Shown: positions 27,136 through 37,784, counted from the stretch's first letter. The stretch: 64,000 nt of DNA from Paraglaciecola polaris LMG 21857 (GCF_000315055.1 NZ_BAER01000044.1:236407-300406); one strand, 5' to 3'. Numbers and translations: made by a program. Notes: generated by a model not told the origin, from the letters alone.

Positions 27136-27903
27136 TTATTTTTGAATATTAAATAACCGATAAAAATTATCTGTGGTGATACGTGCCAGTTCTTCCACAG
27201 GTACACCTTTAAGCTCAGCGATAAATTCACCGACTTCTCGTACATAACCCGGTTGATTTTGTTTGCCCCTATAAGGCACTGGCGCAAGCCAAGGTGAGTC
27301 TGTTTCGATCAGTAGCTTTTCTAACGGGATTTTTTTGACCACTTCTTGTAGTGCTTGCGCACTTTTGAAGGTCACTATGCCAGAAATCGAGATATAAAAG
27401 CCTAACGCTATAGCGGCTTCTGCCATTTCCCAATCTTCCGTAAAGCAGTGTAAAACGCCTTGGGTATTCGGTGCTTTATGCTGTTTTAGTAGTTCAATTG
27501 TGTCTTGGCGAGCATCCCTAGTGTGAATGATCAGCGGCTTGTTAAGCTTATTGGCGACCTTAATATGATCAACAAACGACGTTAACTGAACGTCTTTAGT
27601 ATCCGCACTATAGAAATAGTCCAAGCCGGTTTCGCCAATAGCCACAATGTTGTCAGAGCTAGCCATTTTAAGAAGTTCGTCATAGGAGCATGCTTCATCC
27701 TGATGAAGAGGGTGCACGCCACATGATGCCGACACGTTATTAAACGGCTTTATGGACTCCATCATGGCAGGAAAGTCATTCACTGATACGCACACACATA
27801 GGAAGTGTTCTACGCCTCGCTGCTGTGCAAAATGGAGTACCTCAGCAAGCTCTTGCGGGGTTTTATCTAATCGATCAAGATGGCAATGAGAATCTACAAA
27901 CAA
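27136..27903 (-). CDS. TatD-family metal-dependent hydrolase (YcfH-like)
   Basis: A 255-residue TIM-barrel hydrolase. The metal-binding signature is intact: DSHCHLD at the start, GETGLDYF with the bridging Glu, IIHTRDA, LHCFTE and ETDSPWLAP. Family members are 3'-5' exonucleases or D-amino-acyl hydrolases in the cytoplasm. This one lies downstream of holB, as ycfH does in E. coli, though no PilZ gene is between them here. It is the last gene of the block. Confidence 0.9.
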   Translation of the reverse strand: MFVDSHCHLDRLDKTPQELAEVLHFAQQRGVEHFLCVCVSVNDFPAMMESIKPFNNVSASCGVHPLHQDEACSYDELLKMASSDNIVAIGETGLDYFYSADTKDVQLTSFVDHIKVANKLNKPLIIHTRDARQDTIELLKQHKAPNTQGVLHCFTEDWEMAEAAIALGFYISISGIVTFKSAQALQEVVKKIPLEKLLIETDSPWLAPVPYRGKQNQPGYVREVGEFIAELKGVPVEELARITTDNFYRLFNIQK

Positions 27904-27977
27904 GAAATTTTCCTATTTTAAAAGTTAAAACGTCAGTCTTTTTTGGCAATAAGGGTTTCAACCTAACGGGCTAAGTT

Positions 27978-28874
27978 CTACTTTACCATTGACTGTAATA
28001 TGTTGACTAATACCAAAGTTTTATTCACGCCTGGATTACGTAATTGCACGTTAGCACTGACACACAGACTATGCATTTTCCACAGAGATTCAGCGTTAGT
28101 CGCATCTTTTTTTAGCTGATCGACTAACCAAATCTGTAACCACTTAACCATGTTGATTGCTTCATCCTGCCACTTAATGGCAAGGTCTGCTGCATCGGCT
28201 TGACCGGTTCTTAGCGCGTCAATACTCTGGATCACATCTTGATAGTTAATTTTAGGAGGTGTGTTAAGTCGCTCAATCAACAAAAGCGGTGAAGCACCAT
28301 ACAAGCGCAACATAGCGTCGTCTACGTTTTGATAGCCTTGCTGCTTTAACCAAGCGATACAAGCCTGCTTAGTAGGACTCGCCAACGCGACCTTTTCACA
28401 ACGACTTAATATGGTGGGTAATAATCGCTCTGCTTGGGCGCTTAACAGCAACAAAAATGTGTTGTTGGTGGGTTCCTCTAGGGTTTTAAGTAAAGCATTG
28501 GCACTCGACTCGGTCATGGTGTGCGCGTCATGAATGACCAATACTTTAGCACCGGATAGCTGGGAAGAGCCTGAGAGCTTCTTTATTGCTTCACGTATCG
28601 CATCAACCCCAATTTGTTTATCGGAGCGGATTTCGTACAAGTCAGGATGATTACCAGCCCCAAGCAATAAACAAGATTGGCATTGCCCACAAGCCGCATA
28701 ACCTTGCTCAGGTACGGTTTGTTTATTTGCACATAGGAGAAAGCGTCCTAGTTGTTCGGCAAATTTAGTTTTTCCTATCCCTTTGAATCCCTTTAACAAC
28801 AGTGCGTGATGTAACCTATTCTGGGATGCACGCTGACACAGTTGATCAAGTGATGCTTGTAGCCAAGAATACAT
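27978..28874 (-). CDS. holB: DNA polymerase III subunit delta'
   Basis: A 298-residue clamp-loader subunit that belongs to the DnaX complex and helps place the sliding clamp on primed DNA. It has the AAA+ fold with KGFKGIGKTKFAEQL in place of the usual P-loop. A zinc-binding module has Cys residues in LLCANK and AACGQCQSCLLLG. The LLKTLEEPTNNTFLLLL segment contains the family's SRC-like sequence LLPTILSRCEK. Its ATG directly follows the tmk stop (TAGATG), so they are co-translated. Confidence 0.93.
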   Translation of the reverse strand: MYSWLQASLDQLCQRASQNRLHHALLLKGFKGIGKTKFAEQLGRFLLCANKQTVPEQGYAACGQCQSCLLLGAGNHPDLYEIRSDKQIGVDAIREAIKKLSGSSQLSGAKVLVIHDAHTMTESSANALLKTLEEPTNNTFLLLLSAQAERLLPTILSRCEKVALASPTKQACIAWLKQQGYQNVDDAMLRLYGASPLLLIERLNTPPKINYQDVIQSIDALRTGQADAADLAIKWQDEAINMVKWLQIWLVDQLKKDATNAESLWKMHSLCVSANVQLRNPGVNKTLVLVNILQSMVK

Positions 28875-29504
28875 CTACAGCGCCAAAAACTGTTGCATGG
28901 CATGTTTAATATCGACATGCACTTGTTCAATAGACTGCATCGTATCGATTATCACGCAATGGGGATCTTGCTCTGCAAGACTAAGATAACGCGCTCGGGT
29001 GCGTTCAAAAAACGCTATATCAAGCTGTTCAATACGATCGAGCTCACCGCGCCCTCGTGCGCGTTTCAATCCTTCAGACGGCTCCACATCCAGATACAAG
29101 GTAAAGTCAGGACAAAAACCTTTCAGGGTAATATCCCTAAGGGGCTGAATTAATGAGTGGGGAATCTCTCTGCCTCCACCTTGATATGCTTGGGATGACA
29201 TGTCATGTCGATCGCCTAATACCCATACACCGTCATCAAGCGCGGGGAGGATAACATTATGCAAAAGCTGAGCTCGCGCAGCATACATCAGCAGTAACTC
29301 AGCCTCGGTGGTCACGGTTTCGTGTTGCCAATCTTTTTTTACGCACTCACGAATAGCTTCCGCCATGGCCGTTCCGCCTGGCTCTCTGGTGCAGGTTAAT
29401 TTATGTCCTGCTTGCTCGATACAGGATTTGACTATGCTTACGGCGGTGCTTTTACCGGCGCCTTCTAAGCCTTCAATGACTACAAACTTACCTGCTGGGA
29501 TCAA
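28875..29504 (-). CDS. tmk: thymidylate kinase
   Basis: A 209-residue cytoplasmic kinase that makes dTDP from dTMP for DNA synthesis and, here, also for dTDP-sugar formation. P-loop GLEGAGKST, substrate DR loop in TREPGG, LVLGDRHDMSSQAYQGGGRE with the LID-type sequence, and TLYLDVEPSEGLKRARGR are the family motifs. It sits between mltG and holB, the usual order. Confidence 0.95.
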   Translation of the reverse strand: MIPAGKFVVIEGLEGAGKSTAVSIVKSCIEQAGHKLTCTREPGGTAMAEAIRECVKKDWQHETVTTEAELLLMYAARAQLLHNVILPALDDGVWVLGDRHDMSSQAYQGGGREIPHSLIQPLRDITLKGFCPDFTLYLDVEPSEGLKRARGRGELDRIEQLDIAFFERTRARYLSLAEQDPHCVIIDTMQSIEQVHVDIKHAMQQFLAL

Positions 29505-29529
29505 AACAACACTTCCTATATATCGATAA

Positions 29530-30546
29530 CTATTTGTTAACTGATTTTCTATTTAACTGGTACTCACGCACTGCCCGATTGTGTTCTTGCAGTGTGTCAG
29601 AAAAATGATGGCTACCGTCCCCTTTTGACACAAAATATAATTCTTCAGTGGGTAAAGGGTTGAGTGCGGCGAATATGGCCAAACGACTGGGCATCGCAAT
29701 TGGAGTCGGTGTTAAGCCCCTAATGACATAGGTATTGTAGGGTGTTGCCGTTCGCAAATCTTTGCGACGTATATCACCATCAAACATATCGCCTATACCA
29801 TAAATAACCGTTGGGTCCGTTTGCAAACGCATATTCAATCGTAGGCGATTGACAAAAACCCCAGCTATACGTTCGCGCTCGTCCGCCCTGGCCGTTTCTT
29901 TTTCGATAATAGACGCCATTATTAACGCTTCATAGGCAGAGATATACGGTAAATTATGCTGCCGTGCTTGCCACAATGTTTGCAACTCCCCTTGCATTGC
30001 CTGATACGCTCGCTTAACGACGGTAAACGCTGTTGTACCGGCGACAAAGTGATAAGTGTCCGGCAAAAGCCATCCTTCTAATGAATTACCTGGCAAGTCA
30101 TGGATTAGACGAGCGATGTTCTCATCGAAATTTTCACTTAGTGTAATGTGAGGATTCTTGACGAGTTGCTCTCGCCAGTCACGCCACCTGAGTCCTTCAA
30201 TGAGCGTTATGGCAAATTGTTTTTCCTTACCGCTGGCAATAAGGCGAAAAACATCAATGCCGTTCATACCCGGAAGTAACTCATAGGTGCCCGCTTTTAC
30301 CTTGGCTAACTCCGGCATTAATTTCAGAATCACTTTCAGACCGAGGGTGTTTTTCACCAGTTTTTGCTGTTCTAACTGTCTTAAAATGCTATTGGAAAAC
30401 TGACCTTTTTGGATACTGAGCAATTTAGGTTCTGCTAATTGCAACGGCTTCTCTGCTTGTTGCTTTAAATAGTAAAAACCCGTCATTAGAGTCACTATTA
30501 TGACGGTGATCAGTAACGATGTCCCTTTGATGATATTAATTTTCAC
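29530..30546 (-). CDS. mltG: endolytic peptidoglycan transglycosylase MltG
   Basis: A 338-residue protein anchored by one N-terminal helix (about 8-27) with a periplasmic YceG domain. It cuts nascent glycan strands, ending their elongation. The LysM-like part (about 40-110) leads to EGLRWRDWREQL, then LEGWLLPDTYHF. The catalytic Glu is in ASIIEKETARADER, followed by GVFVNRLRLNMRLQTDPTVIYG and TPYNTYVIRGLTPTPI. Length and gene order (pabC-mltG-tmk) are typical. Confidence 0.95.
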   Translation of the reverse strand: MKINIIKGTSLLITVIIVTLMTGFYYLKQQAEKPLQLAEPKLLSIQKGQFSNSILRQLEQQKLVKNTLGLKVILKLMPELAKVKAGTYELLPGMNGIDVFRLIASGKEKQFAITLIEGLRWRDWREQLVKNPHITLSENFDENIARLIHDLPGNSLEGWLLPDTYHFVAGTTAFTVVKRAYQAMQGELQTLWQARQHNLPYISAYEALIMASIIEKETARADERERIAGVFVNRLRLNMRLQTDPTVIYGIGDMFDGDIRRKDLRTATPYNTYVIRGLTPTPIAMPSRLAIFAALNPLPTEELYFVSKGDGSHHFSDTLQEHNRAVREYQLNRKSVNK

Positions 30547-30564
30547 GATACCGCGGCTCGGATA

Positions 30565-31386
30565 TTAGACATTGTAATGGGCTACTCCCTGTTGCACTTC
30601 GCGAGTTTTATCACTTAAATAATAAGCACGATGCCCGTCATTGTATTCAATTGAGTTAACGGGCACCACGCCCATTAAACTGTTACACACAAATACCTCG
30701 TGTGCCGATTGCAAAGTGCTTAGTCCCTCTCTGCACGTGAAGACAGGCATACCTGAATCTTTTAAAAATGCCATAGCATGGTTACGCATAACGCCATTAA
30801 CGCCACTAAATTCAAGTGAAGGAGTAAACCAAGCATTATCATGATACCAAAAGATGTTGCCCACAGATGATTCTACAATATTGCTGTCAGTATCAAGCAC
30901 GACGCAGTCATGAAATGCATCTAGGGCAAGTTCTCGCTTAATTAGCACTTGCTCTAATCGATTTAAATGCTTTAATCCCGCCAATATAGGTTGCTTGGCC
31001 AAGGTAATATTACTGATGTTTAATTCTATACCGCCTTCTCGCCAATTATGGTAATGCACCGGCATGGCGTGACGAGTGATAATATAACTCGGATTGTCAG
31101 CACCCGTTGGGCTATAACCGCGACCACCCACACCCCGGGAGATAATAACCTTAAGTACTGCCAGTGTTTCTTTTTGTGCTGCATTGATAACGTCGAGAGT
31201 AAGCTGTGCCCAAGCGGTAAATGGTATATATAAGCGCTCGCAAGAGCCTTCAAGTCTTGCTAAATGCGCGGCCCACAATTCAATGTTGCCATCTTTTACG
31301 GCCATAGTCGTAAAACATCCGTCACCATACTGCATCGCCCTGTCGGCAATATCTATCTGTGTGGCGGGTAAACCATTTACAATCAT
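30565..31386 (-). CDS. pabC: aminodeoxychorismate lyase
   Basis: A 273-residue PLP enzyme of fold type IV in folate synthesis: 4-amino-4-deoxychorismate gives para-aminobenzoate and pyruvate. It has YGDGCFTTMAVKDG near the start, the PLP Lys in GLKHLNRLEQV, and a phosphate-binding ESSVGNIFWY. It lies between fabF and mltG, as in E. coli. It starts about 110 bases after the fabF terminator, so it may have its own promoter. Confidence 0.93.
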   Translation of the reverse strand: MIVNGLPATQIDIADRAMQYGDGCFTTMAVKDGNIELWAAHLARLEGSCERLYIPFTAWAQLTLDVINAAQKETLAVLKVIISRGVGGRGYSPTGADNPSYIITRHAMPVHYHNWREGGIELNISNITLAKQPILAGLKHLNRLEQVLIKRELALDAFHDCVVLDTDSNIVESSVGNIFWYHDNAWFTPSLEFSGVNGVMRNHAMAFLKDSGMPVFTCREGLSTLQSAHEVFVCNSLMGVVPVNSIEYNDGHRAYYLSDKTREVQQGVAHYNV

Positions 31387-31426
31387 GCGTTATCTTTATC
31401 TGTTGTATTCATATAATTGAACGAAA

Positions 31427-31459
31427 AAAGCCTGTAATAGCAATGATATTACAGGCTTT
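31427..31459 (-). terminator. rho-independent terminator after fabF
   Basis: A perfect 12-bp stem (31427-31438 with 31448-31459) and a nine-base loop; on the minus strand it ends in six T (31430-31425 side). It separates fabF from pabC. Confidence 0.8.
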
Positions 31460-31496
31460 GTCTGGTTACTAATAAACTTGTCTTAGTGGTTAATAA

Positions 31497-32735
31497 TTAC
31501 ACTTTTTTGAATAATAACGAACCATTTGTGCCGCCAAAACCGAAGGAGTTACATAAGGCGTACTCCATGTTTACCGATCGCGTTTCATGGGGTACAAAAT
31601 CTAAATCGCATCCTTCACCAGGGTTATCCAAGTTGATCGTTGGTGGGGCCACTTGATCGCGCAGGGCTAAGATAGTGAAAATCGCTTCAACTGCACCAGC
31701 AGCACCTAATAAATGGCCGGTCATAGATTTAGTTGAACTTACCGGTACTTTTTTAGCGTAACCTTGGAAGATGCTCTTCACTGCTGCCACTTCTGCAATA
31801 TCACCTGCAGGTGTTGATGTACCATGGGCATTGATATAACCCACTTGGCGTGCATTAATCGATGCATCATTTAGCGCGTTTTGCATTGCCGCAGCCGCTC
31901 CCTCACCATTTTCTGGAGGAGACGTCATATGGTATGCATCGCCACTCATACCAAAACCGACAAGTTCAGCATAAATTTTAGCACCACGAGCTTTTGCAGA
32001 TTCATACTCTTCTAACATGACGACACCTGCCCCCTCGCCCATGACAAACCCGTCACGGTCTTTATCCCAAGGACGACTGGCTATTTCAGGTGCATCGTTG
32101 CGTGTAGATAACGCTCGCGCTGCAGCAAAGCCACCTAGCCCTAATGGACAAATTGACGCTTCAGCGCCACCTGCCAACATCGCATCTGCATCTCCGTACG
32201 CTATGATACGTGCAGCTACGCCAATATTGTGTACACCTGTTGTACAGGCAGTCACTATATTTAAGTTAGGGCCTTTTAACCCTTCCATGATCGACAAAAA
32301 ACCTGAAATCATATTGGTAATGGTTGCTGGAACGAAAAAAGGCGATATACGTTTAGGACCGGAGTTAAGCAACTTAGTGTGATTTTCTTCAATCAAACTC
32401 AATCCACCGATACCTGAGCCAATAGCGACGCCAACACGAGCGGCATTTTTTTCAGTGATCGCCAAACCTGAATCGGCTAAAGCCTGTTTGCCAGCGGCAA
32501 TACCGAATTGGATAAATTTATCCATTTTTTTGGTTTCTTTTTTGGCAATGTAATCTTCAACGTTGAAGTCCTTTACTTCACCTGCGAAATGCGTCGTATA
32601 TTCTGATGCATCAAAAACGGTAATAGGACCTATGCCACTTTGACCGTTGACGATATTCTGCCACGTGGATGCATAATCATTGCCCACAGGAGAGAGTACG
32701 CCTAGACCGGTTACTACAACCCGACGTTTAGCCAC
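31497..32735 (-). CDS. fabF: beta-ketoacyl-ACP synthase II
   Basis: A 412-residue condensing enzyme that elongates acyl-ACP with malonyl-ACP and controls unsaturated fatty acid length. The catalytic triad is in [11 protein letters not shown] (Cys), [11 protein letters not shown] (His) and [17 protein letters not shown] (His). The sequence starts [18 protein letters not shown], a family hallmark. It follows acpP with a small attenuator-like hairpin between them. Confidence 0.97.
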   Translation of the reverse strand: MAKRRVVVTGLGVLSPVGNDYASTWQNIVNGQSGIGPITVFDASEYTTHFAGEVKDFNVEDYIAKKETKKMDKFIQFGIAAGKQALADSGLAITEKNAARVGVAIGSGIGGLSLIEENHTKLLNSGPKRISPFFVPATITNMISGFLSIMEGLKGPNLNIVTACTTGVHNIGVAARIIAYGDADAMLAGGAEASICPLGLGGFAAARALSTRNDAPEIASRPWDKDRDGFVMGEGAGVVMLEEYESAKARGAKIYAELVGFGMSGDAYHMTSPPENGEGAAAAMQNALNDASINARQVGYINAHGTSTPAGDIAEVAAVKSIFQGYAKKVPVSSTKSMTGHLLGAAGAVEAIFTILALRDQVAPPTINLDNPGEGCDLDFVPHETRSVNMEYALCNSFGFGGTNGSLLFKKV

Positions 32736-32779
32736 TTTGGCCTCCGAACGTAATTTAAATTTGGTGTGATAGATAAAAG

Positions 32780-32802
32780 AAACGGCTCAGAAAGAGCCGT
32801 TT
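32780..32802 (-). terminator. hairpin between acpP and fabF
   Basis: AAACGGCTC (32780-32788), loop AGAAA, GAGCCGTTT (32794-32802). On the minus strand it is followed by TTTCTTTT. It probably lets acpP be expressed at a higher level than fabF. Confidence 0.65.
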
Positions 32803-32813
32803 TTAAAAACTGT

Positions 32814-33053
32814 TTACGCGTCTTTGTGAGCGTTAACGTAGTCAATTGCAGATTGAACTGTGGTAATTTTTTCTGCTTCTTCGTCAGGAATTTCAGTATC
32901 AAATTCCTCTTCTAAAGCCATAACCAATTCAACTGTGTCTAGAGAATCCGCACCTAAATCATCAACAAACGAGGCTTCTGATTTTACTTCTTCTTCTTTA
33001 ACACCAAGTTGTTCAATAATGATTTTTTTAACGCGTTCTTCGATGTCACTCAT
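32814..33053 (-). CDS. acpP: acyl carrier protein
   Basis: A 79-residue acidic protein, the carrier of growing acyl chains. The 4'-phosphopantetheine Ser is in [20 protein letters not shown], with the usual start [12 protein letters not shown]. It lies between fabG and fabF, as in most gammaproteobacteria. Confidence 0.98.
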   Translation of the reverse strand: MSDIEERVKKIIIEQLGVKEEEVKSEASFVDDLGADSLDTVELVMALEEEFDTEIPDEEAEKITTVQSAIDYVNAHKDA

Positions 33054-33236
33054 AATTCTAGTTTTCCCTTAAAAGTCGCTAGATATAAATTTCGAGTAGT
33101 GTATTCACCAACCCACTGCCTTGCAAGCAAGACCTTGAAGTTTTTTACTGGTCGAACCACTAAAAACTATATAATAATCAACAAAAAATAACAGGCAAGC
33201 AATGTTTTTAACAACCTCGGTTATTATTTAAACACA

Positions 33237-33974
33237 CTACCCCATAAACATTCCACCGTTTACATGTAGGGTCTCACCCGTAATGTAAGCAGCGCTATTA
33301 CTAGCTAAAAAGCCAACCGCTGAAGCTACCTCTTGAACAGAGCCTAAGCGATTCGCTGGAATATCTTTAAAAATGGCTTCACGTTGGTCGTTGCTTAATG
33401 CTTTGGTCATATCGGTATCGATAAAACCCGGCGCAACCACATTAACCGTAATACCGCGAGAAGCGACTTCACGCGCCATGGATTTACTAAAGCCTATTAC
33501 CCCAGCCTTCGCTGCTGCATAGTTAGCTTGGCCGGCATTACCTGCACTGCCAACGACAGAGCCGATATTAATGATTCTACCACAACGTTTTTTCATCATG
33601 CCACGTAAAACTGCTTTAGACATATTAAACACTGACGTCAGGTTAGTGTTAATAATATCTTGCCACTCATGATCCTTCATACGCATAAGCAAGTTATCAC
33701 GTGTGATACCGGCATTATTGACCAAAATATCAATCACGCCAAATTGTTCTGCAATATCAGATAACAAAGTATTCATAGACTCGGCATCAGAAACGTTTAG
33801 CACCATTCCTTTGCCTTTATTGCCTAAATACGCACTAATTGCTTGTGCACCGTTTTCGGAAGTAGCAGTACCGATAACAATAGCCCCATCATTGACTAAT
33901 TGTTCGGCGATAGCTTTACCAATTCCACGACTTGCACCGCTCACTAGCGCAATTTTTCCATCTAATCCAGACAT
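33237..33974 (-). CDS. fabG: 3-oxoacyl-ACP reductase
   Basis: A 245-residue short-chain dehydrogenase that reduces 3-oxoacyl-ACP with NADPH. It has the nucleotide motif SGASRGIGKA, NNAGITRDNLLMRMK, catalytic Ser (GSVVGSAG) and YxxxK (YAAAKAG), and ends in HVNGGMFM. AGAG precedes the ATG. Confidence 0.97.
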   Translation of the reverse strand: MSGLDGKIALVSGASRGIGKAIAEQLVNDGAIVIGTATSENGAQAISAYLGNKGKGMVLNVSDAESMNTLLSDIAEQFGVIDILVNNAGITRDNLLMRMKDHEWQDIINTNLTSVFNMSKAVLRGMMKKRCGRIINIGSVVGSAGNAGQANYAAAKAGVIGFSKSMAREVASRGITVNVVAPGFIDTDMTKALSNDQREAIFKDIPANRLGSVQEVASAVGFLASNSAAYITGETLHVNGGMFMG

Positions 33975-33990
33975 GTATATTCTCTACTGT

Positions 33991-34920
33991 TTAACGAATA
34001 ACGGAAACCGTTTCAGGGTTATTAACTGCATCACAGCTCAATGATTTATCGATACGTTTGATCAGACCGGTTAATACTTTACCGGGTCCAATTTCATGTA
34101 ACTGATTGACATCTAATGACACAAGTTTTTGGACTGTTTCTGTCCAACGAACTGGGCTGTATAGCTGACGCAAAAGTGCAGATTTAATTGCTTGCGGACT
34201 ATTTTCAATCGCTACGTCTACATTATTCACAACAGGAATAGTCGGCGCATTAAACGCGATTGAATCAAATAATGTAGCCAATTTCTCAGCCGCGGGTTTC
34301 ATCAATGCACAATGCGACGGTACACTTACCGATAACGGTAAGGCTCGCTTTGCCCCTGCTGCTTTACATAATTCTGCGGCTTTCTCAGTCGCTTGTGCAT
34401 TACCTGCGATAACAACTTGGCCAGGAGAATTAAAGTTGACTGCCGACACGACTTGTCGACTCTCACCTTCTGCCTGAGCACAAGCTTGAATGACTTTCGC
34501 ATCCTCTAAACCGATTATCGCATACATAGCGCCAACCCCTTTAGGCACTGCTTGTTGCATAAATTGGCCACGAGCTTCTACCAATTTGATGCCGTCTTCA
34601 AACGTTAATACGCCTGCACAGACCAAAGCGGAGTATTCACCTAAACTATGGCCTGCCAGATAATGGGGCAAGCTTGCATCTTGTGCCTTTAACACCTGAA
34701 ATATAGCGTAACTGGCAGCTAATAAAGCGGGTTGGGTAACCTGAGTTTGGCCTAACGTTTGAGCACTATCATTCTGTACAACGTCCCAAAGATCATAACC
34801 CAACACTTTACTTGCGCGGCTAAATGTTTCTTCGACTTGCGGATGATTTACCGCTAAATTTTTTAACATGCCTACTGTTTGTGAGCCCTGTCCGGGGAAC
34901 ACCCACGCGCGTTTTGACAT
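33991..34920 (-). CDS. fabD: malonyl-CoA:ACP transacylase
   Basis: A 309-residue enzyme that moves malonyl from CoA to ACP. Catalytic Ser is in GHSLGEYSALVCAG; the start is MSKRAWVFPGQGSQ; the conserved Arg lies in LVEARGQFMQ and His in SVPSHCALM. I chose the ATG at 34920, with AAGGAAG six to eight bases upstream, over an in-frame one at 34935. Confidence 0.96.
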   Translation of the reverse strand: MSKRAWVFPGQGSQTVGMLKNLAVNHPQVEETFSRASKVLGYDLWDVVQNDSAQTLGQTQVTQPALLAASYAIFQVLKAQDASLPHYLAGHSLGEYSALVCAGVLTFEDGIKLVEARGQFMQQAVPKGVGAMYAIIGLEDAKVIQACAQAEGESRQVVSAVNFNSPGQVVIAGNAQATEKAAELCKAAGAKRALPLSVSVPSHCALMKPAAEKLATLFDSIAFNAPTIPVVNNVDVAIENSPQAIKSALLRQLYSPVRWTETVQKLVSLDVNQLHEIGPGKVLTGLIKRIDKSLSCDAVNNPETVSVIR

Positions 34921-34987
34921 AACACTTCCTTTCATTTACTCACTAAGATATTTAAGCCGATAAGTCTGTTTAATAACATACCTACCG

Positions 34988-35947
34988 TTAATAACGAACT
35001 AATGCAGATGCCCACGCAAATCCACCGCCAAACGCTTCTAGCAGGAGGTTTTGCCCACGTTTTATACGGCCATCGCGAATGGCTTCATCTAATGCCGTTG
35101 GCACCGTAGCTGCTGAGGTATTACCGTAGCGCTCTAAGGTCAATACGACTTGATCCAACGACATGTTTAATTTCTTGGCTGTTGCCTTGATAATACGGAA
35201 GTTAGCTTGGTGCGGAACCAACCAGTCTAAATCTGATTTTTGCATATTGTTAGCAGCTAATGTCTCTTCGACTACTTCGCTTAATTTAGTCACCGCCACA
35301 CGAAAAACTTCGTTACCCTTCATCGAGCCCCAATTTTCATGTATGGATGCCTCGTCGCCACGGGTCGGATTGCCAATGGCAAGTAGGTCACCATAAGATC
35401 CTGCTGCATGAATGTGAGTAGACAGAATGCCTGGTTCTTCACTGGCTTCGATAATCGTTGCTCCAGCAGCATCGCCAAACAGTATGACCATAGTGCGGTC
35501 CTCTGGGCTGATCATACGACTTAAACAGTCCGTACCCACAACCAATATACGTTTTGCCATACCGGATTTTATGTATTGGTCGGCGACGCTCAAAGCGTAA
35601 CAATAACCCGCACAAGCCGCCGCCACATCAAATGCTGGAATACCGTCGATATCCAACGCTTTTTGAATTTCGCACGCTGTGCTAGGCAGTGCATAACGAC
35701 CGCTGGTCGTTGCGCATACAATCATATCCAAAGATTTAGCATCGATACCCGCAGCTTCTAAGGCTTTTTTACTAGCTTCAACACCCATACTCGCGGCTGT
35801 TTCGTCGGCACCTATAATTCGACGTTCTTTGATACCAGTTCGGTCAGTTATCCACTCGTCTGAGGTATCAACCATTAAGGATAAATCTGCGTTAGTACGC
35901 ACTTCGCTTGGATAGTAACTACCAGTACCAATTATTCTAGAATTCAT
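34988..35947 (-). CDS. fabH: beta-ketoacyl-ACP synthase III
   Basis: A 319-residue enzyme that begins fatty acid synthesis by joining acetyl-CoA and malonyl-ACP. The catalytic Cys is in [14 protein letters not shown], His in [11 protein letters not shown] and Asn in [12 protein letters not shown]. It starts four bases after the plsX stop codon, so it is co-transcribed with plsX. Confidence 0.97.
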   Translation of the reverse strand: MNSRIIGTGSYYPSEVRTNADLSLMVDTSDEWITDRTGIKERRIIGADETAASMGVEASKKALEAAGIDAKSLDMIVCATTSGRYALPSTACEIQKALDIDGIPAFDVAAACAGYCYALSVADQYIKSGMAKRILVVGTDCLSRMISPEDRTMVILFGDAAGATIIEASEEPGILSTHIHAAGSYGDLLAIGNPTRGDEASIHENWGSMKGNEVFRVAVTKLSEVVEETLAANNMQKSDLDWLVPHQANFRIIKATAKKLNMSLDQVVLTLERYGNTSAATVPTALDEAIRDGRIKRGQNLLLEAFGGGFAWASALVRY

Positions 35948-35950
35948 TTA

Positions 35951-36976
35951 TTAAGAGCGCTCCATCAAGAGGTTTTCTATCTTATCTTTAATTTTAGTGG
36001 GAACTTGCCTATTGGCTTCTTGTATTGCTTCTCTAATGGCATACAAAAAAGCCTCATCAGAGGCATTTCCGTGGCTCTTGACCACAATTCCGCGCAATCC
36101 TATCAGACTCGCGCCGTTATACTGGTCGGGGTTCACCCGTAAATAAAGTCGGCGTAATAACGGACGGGCCAGTTTTGCCATTATTTTACTTAACAAGTTA
36201 CGTTGAGCATCTCGTTTTATTTGTTCAATCAATAACTTAACTAAACCTTCACAAGACTTCAACGCGATATTCCCTGAGAAACCGTCCGTTACAATTACGT
36301 CTGCAATATCGTTGAAAATATCGTCACCTTCAACAAAACCGATATAATTAATTTGCTTATTGGCTGCTAACAGAGCGTTAGCTTGTTTGATTGCTGCAGG
36401 GCCTTTAATTTGCTCTTCGCCTACATTCAAAATGGCGACACGAGGCCTTTCAATACCCGCTATTTCTTGGGCCAGTACAGACCCCATCACCGCATTTTGC
36501 AATAACGTTTGGGCATCACATTGCACTGTTGCGCCTAAATCTAATAGATAAACTTTACGTCCTTTTGCGGTGGGAAGACTGGAAACTAATGCGGGCCTAT
36601 TGACCCCTGCTAAGGTTTTTAATTGCGAACAAGCCATCGCTAATAATGCGCCTGTATTTCCAGCACTAACACACGCATCAGCTTGTCCATCTTGGACATG
36701 CCGTATAGCACAAGCCATTGACGAGTCTTTTTTGTGTCGTAACGCGGATGCCGGATTATCAGCCATTAAAACCTGTTGGTTACAATGTACAACTGAATAT
36801 CGTTGTAGGGAAATAGAGGTGTGTTGTTTTAACCAAGATGAAATAACACCTTCATCGCCACAAAAAATCAAATGGAGTTGGGGGAATTCATTCAGGGCTT
36901 TAAATGCGGCGGATAGAATAATATGGGGGCCGTTATCGCCCCCCATAATATCTAACGCTAAGGTTAGATGACGCAA
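35951..36976 (-). CDS. plsX: phosphate acyltransferase PlsX
   Basis: A 341-residue peripheral enzyme that makes acyl-phosphate from acyl-ACP for phospholipid synthesis. It begins MRHLTLALDIMGGDNGPHII and has SAGNTGALLAMA, LLDLGATVQCDAQTL and ADVIVTDGFSGNIALKSCEGLV. It lies between rpmF and fabH, the classic order. Confidence 0.96.
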   Translation of the reverse strand: MRHLTLALDIMGGDNGPHIILSAAFKALNEFPQLHLIFCGDEGVISSWLKQHTSISLQRYSVVHCNQQVLMADNPASALRHKKDSSMACAIRHVQDGQADACVSAGNTGALLAMACSQLKTLAGVNRPALVSSLPTAKGRKVYLLDLGATVQCDAQTLLQNAVMGSVLAQEIAGIERPRVAILNVGEEQIKGPAAIKQANALLAANKQINYIGFVEGDDIFNDIADVIVTDGFSGNIALKSCEGLVKLLIEQIKRDAQRNLLSKIMAKLARPLLRRLYLRVNPDQYNGASLIGLRGIVVKSHGNASDEAFLYAIREAIQEANRQVPTKIKDKIENLLMERS

Positions 36977-36988
36977 AGATATCTCAAA

Positions 36989-37159
36989 TTATAATGAGAG
37001 AACTTTTTTGCCTTTGTAGTAACCATCAGCGGTAATGTGATGACGAATGTGCGTCTCACCTGATGTTGAATCTACAGACATAGTCGCAGTTCCCAACGCA
37101 TCATGCGAACGACGCATGCCACGCTTAGAACGAGTTTTACGATTCTTTTGTACTGCCAT
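36989..37159 (-). CDS. rpmF: 50S ribosomal protein L32
   Basis: A 56-residue ribosomal protein starting [20 protein letters not shown] and ending [10 protein letters not shown]. The first half is very basic and the later zinc-binding cysteines of some L32 forms are absent, as in E. coli-type (zinc-free) L32. It lies between yceD and plsX. The gene is short and easy to miss. Confidence 0.97.
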   Translation of the reverse strand: MAVQKNRKTRSKRGMRRSHDALGTATMSVDSTSGETHIRHHITADGYYKGKKVLSL

Positions 37160-37169
37160 TAGTTTGCTC

Positions 37170-37697
37170 CTAGTCTCGCTTAAGTTCTTTCAAAACCGCG
37201 AACGGGTTTGGACGTTCATCGACCGGTTCAATTTTTCCGAATGACATATTCTCTGCTTTTGTGCCGCAATCCTCCTCTGCATGAAGGGCGACAATGGGCA
37301 AAGATAAAATCATTTCGTCTTCAAAGATTTGAAGTAAATTGACTTCTCCGTGGTCATTGACCTCTACCGGGTCGTAAATATCCGGTAACTCATCGGTCTT
37401 TTCATCATCAAATCCCTGCACAGGACTGAAACAAAACGACACATCTAAAGGATGAGTAAAAACACCATTACATCTTTGACAGATGAGTGATGTTTCACAA
37501 TGAATTTGACCTTCGAAATAGGAAAGACCCTGCTCGTCTTTTAAAAACTTTACTTCGATATCAACTTCATCGTCTATGCCAGCAACGGTACCAACCAATC
37601 TCGGCATATCAGCCGTTAACATCACACCCTGATATTCAGAGCATTTTGTGGCACTTTTGATAGGGTCAAGTCGTTTAGGTAATTTTACTTTCTGCAT
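37170..37697 (-). CDS. yceD: DUF177 protein YceD (23S rRNA accumulation protein)
   Basis: A 175-residue soluble protein. A Cys pair in [11 protein letters not shown] and acidic C-terminal stretches ([20 protein letters not shown]) match YceD, a protein linked to 23S rRNA levels in plants and E. coli and always next to rpmF. Its molecular action is not known. It is the first gene of the minus-strand block. Confidence 0.9.
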   Translation of the reverse strand: MQKVKLPKRLDPIKSATKCSEYQGVMLTADMPRLVGTVAGIDDEVDIEVKFLKDEQGLSYFEGQIHCETSLICQRCNGVFTHPLDVSFCFSPVQGFDDEKTDELPDIYDPVEVNDHGEVNLLQIFEDEMILSLPIVALHAEEDCGTKAENMSFGKIEPVDERPNPFAVLKELKRD

Positions 37698-37784
37698 AGC
37701 GCGCGCATCATAAAGGCTGAAAAGGGTTTAGTCAAAGAAAATATAATCTTAAGTCCTATGTAATGTAAGCAATTTATGCTTTTA

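Noticed and set aside
26840..27290. Open frames across the PepSY/tatD junction (26959-27156 plus, 27048-27287 minus)
   Set aside because: They are short, cross the perfect hairpin and are shadows of the two converging genes.
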